Below are positions 33,555 through 45,705 of a stretch of DNA of 64,000 nt, piece by piece. The stretch comes from Paraphysomonas bandaiensis (lineage: Eukaryota > Chrysophyceae). Position numbers and translations under genes: made by a program. Numbering within the stretch: the first letter of the stretch is position 1; every line of letters starts with the position of its first letter. The DNA is taken from assembly GCA_965644295.1 (NCBI GenBank), contig CBFFRP010000565.1, positions 35,953-99,952 on the forward strand, in the 5' to 3' direction. The notes under the pieces are model-generated. The model saw nothing but the letters and a program-made list of their open reading frames with translations, made no database searches and had not been told where the DNA came from.

Positions 33555-36500
33555 ATGTCAGGGTCAAATGGAGCACACTCAGATGATGAATCGGTTGTAT
33601 TTAACCCGGATGATTTTAATTCAGAGTTAGGGGATGAGGTCACTGCTAAATCAACTATAAATGAGGCTCGTCAGAAGGCACGGGAAGAGGCTAGTAGATT
33701 GATGGGGAATATGAAAGTGGGCACTACTGCTGTTCGTAAATCTGCTGCAAGTGTTAAGTCTAATGCAGTCGATGCCCGCAAGGCAGCTCAGTTGCAAGCA
33801 AACGAGTTGATGGGAAATATGAAAAGTGTAGCTCGCGAAGAGATTACTGCCAATAGTGCGAAAGTATCTGGTCGTATTAGCTCCAACATAACAGATGCAC
33901 GGAGTAAAGTCCGTCAGGAATCTAACAACCTAATGGGTGGTATGAAAGCGACTGGAAATGAAGTGTCTGCAGCGTATGATACGTATACTGCACAGGTCGA
34001 GGATACACAGAGAAAGGCTATCGAGGAAACCAATGACTTGATCCATGTAGCTCGCGAAGAGATTACTGCCAATAGTGCGAAAGTATCTGGTCGTGTTAGC
34101 TCCAACATAACAGATACACGGAGTAAAGTCCGTCAGGAATCTAACAACCTAATGGGTGGTATGAAAGCGACTGGAAATGAAGTGTCTGCAACGTATGATA
34201 CGTATACTGCACAGGTCGAGGATACACGGAGAAAGGTTACCGAGGAAACCAATGACTTGATTCATGTTGGCGACGAATTTATGACTTCTTCAGCCAATTC
34301 TGTAACTGAAATTGCTTCGAAACAAGCTCGGGATGCGAATTCTGTTGCCTCTGAATTCAATTCCAAAGTCAGCAGTGAAATGAGTGGATTGGAACGAAAA
34401 GCTGAAAACTTGCTGACGGATGCATCGACAGCGATTATTGGTAATATGTCTTCTCACCTATCAGACGTGAAGTCTGTCTTCAAAGATACCAAAAAAGTTG
34501 CCCGCCAGGAAATCGATGACGCTAAATCGGACACAGTGAAAGCTTTTAATAATGCTCGAAATGACACGTACTCACATATTGATGAGCTCAAAGGAAAAGC
34601 CTCTCAGGGGCGGGATCGGATAGAAGATGAGTTCAAAGCGTATGCAGGAAGTGAGTTATCACGTGTGACGGCATTTGCTGAGGATTTAACTGGAGAGAAA
34701 GTGTCGAAGCTATCGAAGAAAGATCTAAAGAAAGTTGCTCTTTCCACTCTCAAAACGGAGCTATCTAGTCTGGCTTCAGTTGCGAAATCTGCCATTATGC
34801 CGTCAGGATTTAATTACAGACAGTTGGACACTGAAGAAGAGCTATCGGCCGTTGAATTAGCTCGGTTAGATAAGAATAAATCTAGACTTCGAGAAGGTCG
34901 CTTCAAAGTTGGTGTTGATACATTCGAGAGCTGTCCATATGTATTTGTGCCTTCGTCTTATCTACAAAGCCCTACTTTTAACCTTGCAGATATATTCGAC
35001 ACGATTGATATCCCACTGCCTTCGATTTTATTTCGATTCTTTCAGACCGATGACCCAGTTAACTGGAATGTGAAACTACCACAAAGCCAACTGGGTTTGC
35101 AAGATATTGCGAAAGTGCAAACCAACAATCCGAAAAATAAAAAGATTTTTGGTCCATTATCTCACTACCAGAAAGTTCTCAAGGAAAATTGCCGTCGAAT
35201 GTTGTCAGCTGTGGCAGAGTCTTGCACTGAAGCCGGGGCTGCGTTTCGTATCAACGAGTCATGGTCTAGCGACGCTCCCATAGACGCAGTAGCGTCTTGG
35301 GTGTCAAACAACAACCGCTCTCGCGTGAACATTCTTGGGATTGCTTCGTCTAACGACTATCACCCTGATATATGGAAACAATTAGATGCCGGAGCTTCTG
35401 CCGATTTCGACGAGCTTGCTGAAGGAGGAAATGCAGATATTTCAGAAGTATTGATTGATCCCCAGCCTTTCTATGATGGCACCATTAAAGTTACAAGACA
35501 TCCAACTACGCAGCGTGTTGTTGGTTCTTTTCCGCATCCTAATTTAACACACCTAATTATTTCTGATAATCGGCCACTTTTAGAGCAGAAAATAGCTGAG
35601 GCGTTGCCATGGGGATTGATGTATGTGTATATATAGTGTCACCCAAAAAATGTTCATGTCAATTACAGAATGATTAATGGCTCACGCGCGGCTGCAGATT
35701 TGTTTGTGGAAGCAATACAGGACGGACTTCCAGTCATTGCATTTAAATATACAGGTTACACCGCTGACATAGCCTGCGAAATGTTGGAAAGGGCCGAGAA
35801 GTATCTGGATGAAAAGTCGTATAACTCTTCCACTAAGCCAGAGAGGCCATTTCGAAACGATATGCCCGTAGGATATAAGCCACCGAACTGGCTCCGCCCT
35901 TTTGATGAGTCATATATTTCTGACTGCGAAAAGGCTAACATATTGATTGACAATCTTCCTGATCGATTTGACTCTGGACAATTCTTTATTGTCGACATGT
36001 TCAGCACAACCGATGATGAACTGCAAGACAGGTTGACACAGACAATGGCGGTGGCTTTTGAAGGAGACAAAGAGCTAGGAGGATCTGCAGCCGAACATAA
36101 GAGGCTTACTTATGCGTGGCGAACTCGGCACTTGATGATATACAATGCGATGATATTTAAGCGATATTCAGATGTACTTCATGCACTAATGATTACTTTC
36201 ACTATGCTATCCACGTTTTCAGCTGTATTACACACTTATGCTGAGACTACTCCTGAGCTCTTTGGTTCATATCAAGATTTTGCATTGGGTATTTTACTTA
36301 AAGGCAACTTGCTACTCCCACTGATTACAACTGTTATACGTGGTGTTATATCGATTCTTAACCCGCAGATGAAGTATATATCACTCATAGGCGCTGCCAT
36401 ATTCATCGAGTCTGAGATATATTGCTATCGAGCCAAGGTTGGCAAGTACAATCCACGGCTTGTAGCAGCTCAAGGAGAGGGAGAGGTTAGCGCACGTGGG

Positions 36501-37441
36501 AATAACGTTGACGCCAGAGTAATTTTCTCATCCATACTGGATGCTATTTGGCAAGACCTTTCCGCCTCTGATGTACAGAACACTTCTTTGAAAACCCCAA
36601 GTGCAGAATCTGCTGTTGATGACGTAAATCAGAAGCTCCGGCAAAATCGACAAGAGCAAGAATTATTCACGACAGTTCTAGAGCAGTATGCACCACGAAA
36701 AGAAAGGAAAAAAGAAAGAGCAAAACATATCGACACAGGTGCACTTAAAAAAACTCTTGATTCTGGTGCAACATCATTGAGGAGGATGTCAACATTAAGT
36801 GGTGACATTGCCCCTCCACTACCTACACGAGTTGCAAGTGTTGTGCCAGAAGAAACCTCTGATTTTCCTGTCACACGCTCCTCGATATTAAGAGATGATG
36901 GGCTCAAGGCTCTTTCTGCTGATGAGTACGTTAACCTTCGTTTAATTCCAGAGCTTGCCTCATTGACCGGCAAAGCCTCCACACTAGCCTCGTCGACGTA
37001 CTTCGTTACAATAAGTGTGATTGTTCTATCAGTGTCTGCCTCTGCTCTTTCTACATTTGGGTACTCTTTATTTATCCCTGCTGTATTGAGTCTGTCTGGT
37101 GCTATTACAGCGTGGGGGTCTTATATGCAAACTGATCTCAGGTTGGTTAAAGTCAACGGCGCTCTTGCACAATTGAACCAGGTAATTTTGTGTGGTGCTA
37201 TGTAATTCATCTGCTAATAATTTTGCCGCAGTTAATAATTTGGTGGGACGGGCTTACCATGATAGAAAAACGTGTTCCCTCCAACAAAGAAATATTGATT
37301 CGAACTTGTGAAGCTGCTATTCAAGCACAAGCTGCTCCTGTAGGGGCGAAAAGTAATTCCGGGAATACCAAACAAGGAACTGAAGGTACTGATGGTGATG
37401 GTGAGAGTCAGGGTGATAAGGCAATGAAAACTAGAATGTAA
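33555..37441 (+). CDS. Coiled-coil repeat + TRPM-type SLOG (LSDAT) + SLATT-like membrane protein
   Basis: Exons 33555-35620, 35669-37181 and 37232-37441 (introns 48 and 50 nt) join in phase into 1262 residues. Residues 1-400 are helical repeats with recurring LMGNMK/LMGGMK and a near-exact tandem duplication of about 69 residues (REEITANSAKVSGR ... VEDT). Residues about 420-760 match the ligand-binding SLOG/LSDAT domain at the N terminus of TRPM channels: VNILGIAS, PHPNLTHLIISDN, MINGSRAAADLF, DGLPVIAFKYTGYTADI. From about 837, WRTRHLMIYNAM leads into membrane segments, and residues about 1130-1230 (STYFVTISVIVLSVSAS ... WGSYMQTDLR) form a SLATT-like two-helix region. SLOG is thought to bind nucleotide-derived ligands, and SLATT pairs act as membrane effectors in prokaryotic conflict systems, so a ligand-gated pore or scaffold is a reasonable inference. 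There is no TRPM channel core. Confidence 0.82.
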
Positions 37442-38082
37442 TGTTTATTGATAAAAAGTACGTTGGATGATTTGTGTTCACATTTTACATATTCGTTAGA
37501 TGATGTACTTGTGGATACGATGACCGAATTTTTTTTGCATAATATTAGTTATTTACTGTATATTTTAAGAGTATTCCATAAGATTTGTGTTAGTAAGTCC
37601 AATTGTAATGAATTGCTCAACCATGACTCCCTCGTCTATAAATTACATTGTGCAATGTTTCTATATGCCTTTATATCGCACGTCTCATTGTTGGTTGTAA
37701 TTGATTCAACTCGACGAAACATAACGCAACATATCAAATAGTATCGTGACCAGTGACCAGGATCCCTAAAATTAATCTTTTCTAATCTTGGATTTTAGGA
37801 GCGAACATAAAAGTGTCACAACAGTCGAATAGATTTCATTCATGGTCGGCTAGTACTGCATTCTAGCTATCGTATTAGTGCTTTATTACTTGATATTATT
37901 TATGTCATTTAAATCGAATACAGTTACAAATTATCGACAATTCTATGTGTATAAGTGTGTTGAGTTCTGCTATTTGAGAGCAATTGAAAGCTGTAGTTCA
38001 AAGGTATTTGACGTATGACTGTTAATGGAAGTATACAGAAGTGGCTAACTATATTATGGGAATTAGTATCATGATAGCAGGG
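37442..38082. other. Intergenic, AT-rich
   Basis: 3' flank of the SLOG/SLATT gene. No gene recognised; short open frames have AT-biased composition. Confidence 0.5.
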
Positions 38083-38700
38083 CCAGTCAACAATATATTG
38101 CAATATATTGCAAGCAAAAATAAAAAATAATAATAATAATGATACTTTCAAGACCAATAATAATTATTAAATACATTGCAATAATATTGCAATGTATTGA
38201 TATATAGTGGGCGCTAAGAAGAAGAAATGAGCTCGATCGGTAGAAACTAGGTATTAGTAGAGGTTACAACATTTCTAGTACTCTAAGTGTTCAACTCTTT
38301 GTCACTGTCGTCCTCATTCTTATGATCGGACAGTCCATCATCGATGACATGTTGCACTGTCTTTGCGGTCCATAAGTGCTTGTTGAATCGAAGGAACAGC
38401 AGAAGTTCGAGGCGTCGTGGGGTCATTCCTTGTCGCAAGTGTGTCATGATAATCTTCGCTCCGCTGAACAAACGTTCCACAACGTTTGTTGTACTATATA
38501 TCTAAATATTATGTGCTTGTTGGTCGAACGGTATAGGGTATCAAGCTGCCGTCGTAACTTCTTGCTGGCTCTATGGCTTTTAAAAGCAGCAGCAGCGTTT
38601 CTTACATTTGTCACTTCGACAGTCCTATCCAGTGAATCAGCTTTTTCTGCATTCATTCAAAATCTCGCAACTGCTGCTCTCTCTTGACGAGTCAGAAATT
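38083..38700 (-). mobile_element. Second hAT family, decayed copy
   Basis: The left end cagggccagtcaacaatata is related to the 16.6-kb element and is followed by attgcaatatattg repeats. On the minus strand 38480-38283 reads VVERLFSGAKIIMTHLRQGM then RLELLLFLRFNKHLW, the hAT dimerisation signature, ending in an acidic tail. Upstream minus-strand coding (38656-38444) is in other frames (KLRRQLDTLYRSTNKHII), so it is frameshifted. A related left end recurs at about 39210-39370. Right terminus not found. Confidence 0.7.
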
Positions 38701-40280
38701 CCTCGTATCCATTCTGAATCTTCACAATACAATTTTCGAAGGTAGGGTTTTGAATAATATCAGCATCTACGGAGAGGTGGGAAGCTGTGGCAGAGATGGA
38801 GAATCAACCCACTGAACTATAATTTCAAAGAAATAAGAAAAAACAGTTTCTTCGCCTGTTCACATGCATATAGATATGACGGCCGAATAGTTTGGTGTTA
38901 TAGTTTGGGCAGATATGGCGATCACTTTACTGGCACTTGCTTATTGACTGTTTAGACTGGCATATTCTATTACAGGTTATAAGAAAAGCATATTTGTATG
39001 GGGATGAAAGCATCTATTTAAGCAGTTTGGAGTTTACTATATGGTGAATAGCTTGACAGAGACAGACAGTACAATTTGTAATATTGAACACGAATAATTT
39101 TCTTCGTTGCAGCTAGTTATCATAATTGTTCGATGTTGTTACAGTGGACGAGTTGTTATAGGATTATGAAGAGTCGTTTATGATTAATCAAGTATATTTT
39201 CTATGACACACTGGCATGAGCAATATATATCAATATATTTCGAGGCCAAATTTGCTAAAATAACAATCAATATATTGTAGCAAGCAAAACTAAATAATTG
39301 CAGTATCTATATTGCAATCCAATAAAAAAACGAAGAGAGGAACGAGCGGGGCTCTTTTTTAACCCCAACGATTGGTAGTTGAGACAACATTAAATTAGCG
39401 ATTGACAATGTCAAGGTTTGACATTATATGAGAAGTATTAACTTAACAACAGAAGGTAACTTATACTCACTGCTGAGAATTATAAATTATAATCAATATC
39501 TCTTATCATTCATCAATATCATGTTGTCTCCACTACCACTCATTTCTCGTACGACGATCCTACATCGTCACTACAACTTGCATCGTCACTATATTCCGTT
39601 TTACCGCTATATACTTATCGTCATTCATTCTCACAATACGATTAACAAGACTACAACTGTATAATACAGTAATTTAAATACCTTATAACTACAGCTTTCA
39701 ATTGCTCTCATATAGCAGAACTCAACAGACAAGTGATATTTCTCATAATTTTCTTATATGTTACTTTTATGTTTCTAACTTGTACAATATAAGCATAGAG
39801 GGAAAGTATTGTTCCGTTATGTCAATTCCATTAAAGTAAATTGATAGTATAATGTGTGCACATCTCACTCATGTGAACCGTTAGTCGGCACTACCAGACC
39901 TATTTTCAGAGTACCGTTAAAATATGTCGTTTCCTATCAGTGGCTACAATAGTCTGCATCATTCAAATTTTCCCGTTAGCGTATAATACTCGCATTCTAT
40001 GAACTAGCTCTAAGTCTTCAATAGTTTTTCGTGTCAATTCAGAAACTGATTTCTGAATCTTGAGAAGTATGACGACATAAAATTAAAAATATACCCGCCG
40101 ATAGAGCGCACTTCAAACTGTTGAAACAATATGTCGACACAATAAAGTAGTCATATCTTGGAGGTTACTTTGTAACACATCGTCATACAGTCACAGCCAT
40201 ACTCAATCGTACAAACCGAATGTGCAAGAGTATTCACTGGTCTCTTTAGGAAATGTTCAACGCTATTATTTCACAAAACA
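38701..40280. other. Intergenic with a MITE-like end at 39210-39370
   Basis: The segment from about 39210 repeats the end structure of 38083-38230 (ctggcatgagcaatatatat, then a cgaagag..gagcggg block matching cgctaagaagaag..gagctcgatcgg). The rest is AT-rich with no gene recognised. Confidence 0.45.
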
Positions 40281-41741
40281 CTATAACTCGCTACCGCCAA
40301 ATTTCAATTTTTTCATTTTTTTCTTAACGCGGGTTTTTGATGTCACTGAGCCATAACTTGTTGAATTTGACTTCGTTTCATGTTGTAAATAGCTTGGGTT
40401 CCTCTCATCATAGACGAGAGGAAGAAGTGGGTGGTTAATGTTAGTCATGGGTTCGAGGTCAGGAAGCCAGTCTTCGTAGCTCACTGCGTCTTCATATGTG
40501 AAGGGCCGGTGATGTCTTGTTGTGTTTCCCGGGAGGTCCGGTAGTACTCGGGCGGTATTGCTGACGTAGCTGAATGCTATCGCCATCCTGCGTTTACAAA
40601 TCGGTGTAAGCAAACGATATGTCATAGATGGGATGAACTGGAGTACCGTGGAGGCCGAGTGTTCGGCTGGACACGAGCAGTATGCCATGTCCATCCATGA
40701 TGAACAGTGCAGTCCCCGACCTCCAGGCTACCCGCAGATGAAATATCGTATCGATCAGATAGAATCATTTTTCGCTGTTCGTACCTCATATCGCTGGGGA
40801 ACCTGCACCATTACCCATTATCATAATTATTACAATCATAATAACCCATAGAAGCACACCAGTGTAAGAAGCTAACGTCTCGGTGAGACCCAGTTGCGAA
40901 AACGACTAAAGAGTCATTTAATTGGGCTGAAAGCGGTGTTAAAGGACACCAAAAAGTCAGATAACCATTAAACCCAGTGTCCAGGGGGACCATATTCAGA
41001 TCCTGCACGAATAGCACACTTGAAAATTCATTACACTAAAATAGCATCCAATGCATTCCTACACAATGCAACATACATTATGTACGGCAAACTTCCTCTA
41101 TTTGGTGCTGTAAAGAGAATTACCTGATGCCATCCCGTTTCTTGATTTAGAGTCCGATTGCTCTTCTGAAATATCGCCGTCTGATATAGACGGATCTGAG
41201 GATCTTGAAGAAGTCGCGCTGCCACTAATCCCATACGTTTCGAGGTCGCAAGTTTGTGCACTGCATCGTTCCATCGATGGGGATTAAGGGATTGATAGTA
41301 AGGAAATCCAACAGTCTTATCACTACCATCCCCTCTATACTTCGCGTTAGCAACCAACATACAACAATCTAGATATCTCATTCCTTTGTCAGTTACTTGG
41401 TGCACAGCAGATGTCGGTAAATATGTGGCATTAAAATCATCAAAGTTCCAGTGTCCACATCTCTCCTTGAAGCCATCACAGTTAACACCATGAACATCAT
41501 TCAGCCACTTGAAGGTCGCAGGGACATATTTAAGCCTTGCTCTTGCCTCCGCCTCATATATATTTCTAGTGATAGAGGCATCAGAGAGATCAGGCAGTAA
41601 GTTTCTTATAGTCAGCCAGCCGCGATGAAGGAAATTAATAACATCCCCTTCAGACACAACGGCAGTGTCCAGTGAAGCCACAGCCTCTAAAGATATCGTA
41701 CATAGATACAAGGGGCAGAAGAATAGGTGAAGAGATTTCAT
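40281..41741 (-). CDS. Secreted PhyH-family Fe(II)/2-oxoglutarate dioxygenase
   Basis: Exons 41741-41124, 41002-40860, 40802-40647 and 40587-40281 (introns 121, 57, 59 nt) join in phase into 407 residues. A signal peptide starts MKSLHLFFCPLYLCTI; the first ATG is at 41741. The phytanoyl-CoA dioxygenase fold is clear: LYQTAIFQKSN, then TGWHQ and D across the first splice junction (iron ligands about H205 and D207), FWCPLTPLSAQLNDSLVVFATGSHRDV, the distal GDCTVHHGWTWHTA with the third iron ligand about H294, and NTRPPR with the 2-oxoglutarate-binding Arg near 306. All catalytic residues are present, so it should hydroxylate a substrate using O2 and 2-oxoglutarate. The signal peptide is unusual for PhyH and points to the secretory pathway; the substrate is unknown. 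The C terminus is basic (KKKMKKLKF). Confidence 0.88.
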
Positions 41742-42355
41742 CACTCCAACCAGCGGGTGGTTGAGAGATAGGCTGCTCTATGTCAACCTCTTTCAACTAA
41801 ACCACACACTGACCTGCTGTACATGCACCTGGTACCGATGCACTCCATGTACTCCATGTCCAGTACTGCTGTACATGCAACAGTACTGCAGCACTGTAGA
41901 TGCATGCATAAAAAATATGCGTTTCCGGACTTCTACGAGAAAGTCCATATCTAAAAAAACACCCATCTGATAACTGCAAACAAGATTATCGAGTTGAGAC
42001 ATGACATCCAATCATATGAATTTATGCAATTATAATTGGTGGAAATTAGGCAGTTGTTCGATATCTGGAAAAAAAAATTATGCAGAAATATGGTACAGTA
42101 GTAGCAGTACTCTGCGTATGTATGTATGTATGTACAGCAGTATATCTTCGACACAAAAAGAATATGCGTGAGCTGATCTGCCTGCATATATACACAGCAC
42201 AATAAAATAAGGCGCATGGCATGCTATGTCAGTGATGTTGTGACCATTAAGAGGAAGAAGAGCAATGATCAAGTCGAATAAAGCGTCAAGATACTCATGA
42301 TTTGCGTCTGGATCATAAGATAGTACTAACTAGAAGTGCATACAGTGTCTCTGAG
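41742..42355. other. Divergent intergenic region
   Basis: Between the divergent PhyH and 42356 genes. Contains a short GTAT run (about 42115-42134) and an inverted pair ctacgagaaagtccatat/tgcgtttccggacttc-like block near 41910-41955. No gene recognised. Confidence 0.5.
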
Positions 42356-44872
42356 ATGGCAACGTGGACACTGAACATGTTCCTGTTAGAGTGCAGAATA
42401 GTGGTGTCAACTGCTGTCGTTTTATTCCTTTGGTACAAACTCAGAATGCTGGATAGTATTCTGAAGCCGTACATTGAGAGCATGTTGTCCAGAAGAATGT
42501 GTCTGCGAGTTGAATGCAGCGACTTGCGGCTCGATATATTCAATGGGAGGTGTGAGATATTTGACGCGACTGTTTTTCATCCGCCTTATGACGAAGATTC
42601 GCGCTGGAATTTTGAATATTTGGCATATGCGGAAAAAGTGTCATTCTCATTTGACCCTGTGAAGTCATTGTATGCCTTTATCCGAAACCAATTCAAGCTC
42701 CTTGTATTTGACAGAATACTGGTCAGTAGCGTGGATGTTTACGTCGAAGGATATGAAGAGGCCGGGAAAAAGACAGTTCTTAACTTGAAACTTATTGGCG
42801 GTGAAGTTCCCAGATATATTCGAAAACGAAAACCCACCATGGTTGAGGTTCGAAATAAGGAGAGGGAGGATCGCCGGAGAGAGCGGGAGCGAAGGGCACT
42901 GGAAAAGTACACTAAACCTCCTGTCAGCAGAGATTCGACTCGACAATCGCTTCAGCGAAACCATCGTACCGAAGCTATTTCTGACCCTGATACAGTCGTA
43001 CGTAAAAACTCTCCTCGTACCACGAACAGTGCTACTGATGCCTCGGGAACACGAACATCCACTCTGCCACTCACTGAACTCCATAGTACTTCATTATCCA
43101 TCTCCCACACGCCAGCTAGTCCTCACTATGACGGACAGGTATGAACTTACAACCATATATTTAAGCGCGTGTGCCTGCTAAAGTATTCAAATAGGGAAGC
43201 TCTTCTGTGTTACAACCAAGTTCTGGGCCATCCTGGGCATCCACCGCCTCATTATTCAGGAGCAGCATCACATCAAAACTTCAGGAGTGGCATGCCGAGG
43301 TCTCTCTGTGTCTTCTTTATTTTTGCCTAATTTGTATCACATAGGTTAAGGATCAAGGGCTCATGACTACGATGAAATCGAAGACAGCGCTTGCATTCCA
43401 AGCAACCGTGAGCACAGTAGATGCAGTATACAAGGTAATACAGCTTGTAGTTTCTATATCCGAGCTTATTGACTTCAATCAGAGTGCAAAGAAACACATA
43501 GGAAATAGTTTCCAATTGAGAATTGCGATGCTTCATGAAAGGTGTGCACTGCATTGACACCTATATTGTCCTTTACATATGTTTTAGACTCCGGGGAGGA
43601 GAACCGATCGCGTTTCCTCACGAGTTCTTGATACAGGCGAATGCAATCATACTTAGCGACATTGAAGTTAATCTTTGGCACGCCTTGCCTCCCTCATTGC
43701 GGCAGTTTGAGAAGAGGTGGGTGTTACGGTCGAACTGTTCATATTCAGTTGATGTTTACATCTGGTGAAATGAGCCCTTCAAGAGTATATTGCTATGCAC
43801 ACGTTACTACCACCTATTGAACATTGTATGTGTGGTATAGGCCACTCCGTGTTCCAGAGGTTTCATTGCGGGATGTTAATGGACGTCAGATAATGGAGTT
43901 CACTGTGCGTCCTGGAGCACCTCCTGCGGTTGGAATTACACGTGTTGGACCCAACACAGTAGGGGCCCATCGCTATCCCACCACAAGTCATGCAGCGGCC
44001 GAAATCAATGCTGGTGGCACACGTGATGGAGGAGAGGGTGAACAGCCTGTACGATTGGTGAGCAGTGAAGATCTACGCAGACATCATGGACAGTTGGTTA
44101 GGGGAGACAACGGGGAAGTTGTTCCCTTCGACGTTGTGGACCCCAGCCTCCCCATTCCTTTGTCAACATCTACTTCGGATGGTAATGAAGAGTATATTGG
44201 TGGAATAGAGGCGACTTGGTCAGATGTTGGTAGCGAGGGGGAAGAATTCATTGCTGATAAGAACGTGCCCTGCGCTGGTCCTGTCAGTGACAGAAGTATT
44301 ATGCATGACGAACTTGTGGTGAATTCAAGAACAGCTTGTATCTCAGCAATAGTTGAATCGTCATCAGCAGAAGAATCTGCAGCAGTTATATCAAGCGAAA
44401 CCACACAGTCTCGAAGATTAAGCGGTAATTTTGGTGATAAGTTGAATGAGTGCGGTTATTCAAGTACTTTCCACTTTAACGAAATTGACATAGATGAATA
44501 CGCAGTCAAGTTATTAGATGAGCTCTCCGATCGCGTAGCATCATCATTCTGGGCAACTCTAGAGAGTGTTATAAAATATAGCAGTGATCTTGGTAGAGAA
44601 GAGTTCAGTGGTATTCCGCTTTGCGTTGTATTGTATAAGCTAGAACGGATATTGCTGTACGAACTACTGAAAGACAACACAGGTGAGCTGTTATTTAATC
44701 CATGTATCCTTCTGAGTCGTCCTCTCTAGGAAGACTTCTACAAGACGCCTGGAGTGATTTCAGCAGTGCATTCAAATTGGATGACTCAGATGATAGCGAT
44801 GAAGATGACGACAAGAACTTTATCGCGGCACAAACGCACGCTCAGCATCCCCTTTTTGCAGTTCATTTGTGA
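42356..44872 (+). CDS. Membrane-anchored protein, possibly bridge-like lipid-transfer related
   Basis: Six exons (42356-43138, 43195-43299, 43345-43541, 43588-43716, 43841-44682, 44730-44872) join in phase into 732 residues; introns 56, 45, 46, 124 and 47 nt. The start is the ATG at 42356. An N-terminal hydrophobic helix (CRIVVSTAVVLFLWYKL) is followed by a region (LRVECSDLRLDIFNGRCEIF ... VLVSSVDVYVEGYE-like ... LNLKLIGGEV) with the alternating pattern seen in the chorein/VPS13/AsmA lipid-groove superfamily at membrane contacts. A basic Arg/Glu/Lys helix follows (NKEREDRRRERERRALEK), then Ser/Thr-rich linker, a second structured part (EPIAFPHEFLIQANAIIL), a long acidic and low-complexity section, and an acidic tail (DDSDDSDEDDDK). 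Gene structure is secure; the family link is a tentative judgement from pattern. Confidence 0.8.
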
Positions 44873-45210
44873 ATACTCCCCCACTTGCCATTGTAACACG
44901 TACACGTAAGTCTTATGTAGATGTCAGTAGCCTTGTACTTCTTTGGCATCTCTACGATGTATTTTTCTGTCGTATATATATTTAGTGTAGGTATTATACT
45001 ATACTTTGTACTATTGAGCCTCACTTGTGGGCAAAGACAGTAGGTGCACACACTGCTTCTTCTCGTAGGCTACAGATAACTTGTATTATATTATTTCTTG
45101 CTTTATATTGTTCTTTGTACACGAATAATGAACATAGAATGGTATGAGCTATTTCTGAGATATATAGGTGCTTCTCGCTTTTTTAAATAATTTTATAGCC
45201 CATAGGTGTA

Positions 45211-45705
45211 GTAGCGAATGTCTTGTTAATAGCAATAGGCGTTTGAGAGACAGAACTCATTTAGTGCTTAACTCTGATATCCTACTATTTAGCGCTATAA
45301 AAGCTGCTTGTGCGTCACCGCAAGCGCCAAGGTGCAGCCAGTTTCGCTCTATCACTCGAGGCAAATGCAGTAAGCAAGCAGAATGTTGATATGCCTGCTG
45401 ACTTAAGGACTTTAGAGTCCTTAAGGTGAACAGTCCGGATGCTTGACTTCAGTAGACAGCCCAATATCCCGGTTACCCTTCAAGTGAGCTCATTCTTGGA
45501 TACATGTTCATTAGTTAAGGCCCAAAGACGTCTACACAAGAGTGACACTTATATTTGTGTCCCTTCTACCACGGCTATGAGAGTGGGCAGAACGTTATCT
45601 GTTGTCTACGTTTACGGCTCACGTTCGTTTCCTGAAGAAATTTCTCCGGTACTTAACTCCCATGACACCACGAAAAGGTGCGAGTCCGACTTTGTTGAGG
45701 GCTGG
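45211..45705. mobile_element. Deletion derivative of the 2-kb TIR element
   Basis: The left end gtagcgaatgtcttgttaat and agcaataggcgttt match the TIR at 26046/28030; the inner blocks (tttagcgctataaaagctgc, gtgcagcc, gcaagcagaatgttgatat) follow in an order seen in the large element but without its ORF; the right part is the reverse complement of 26150-26470 (gacactta..acaagagtg, gtacttaactcc, gactttgttgag). The right TIR is missing. Confidence 0.75.
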
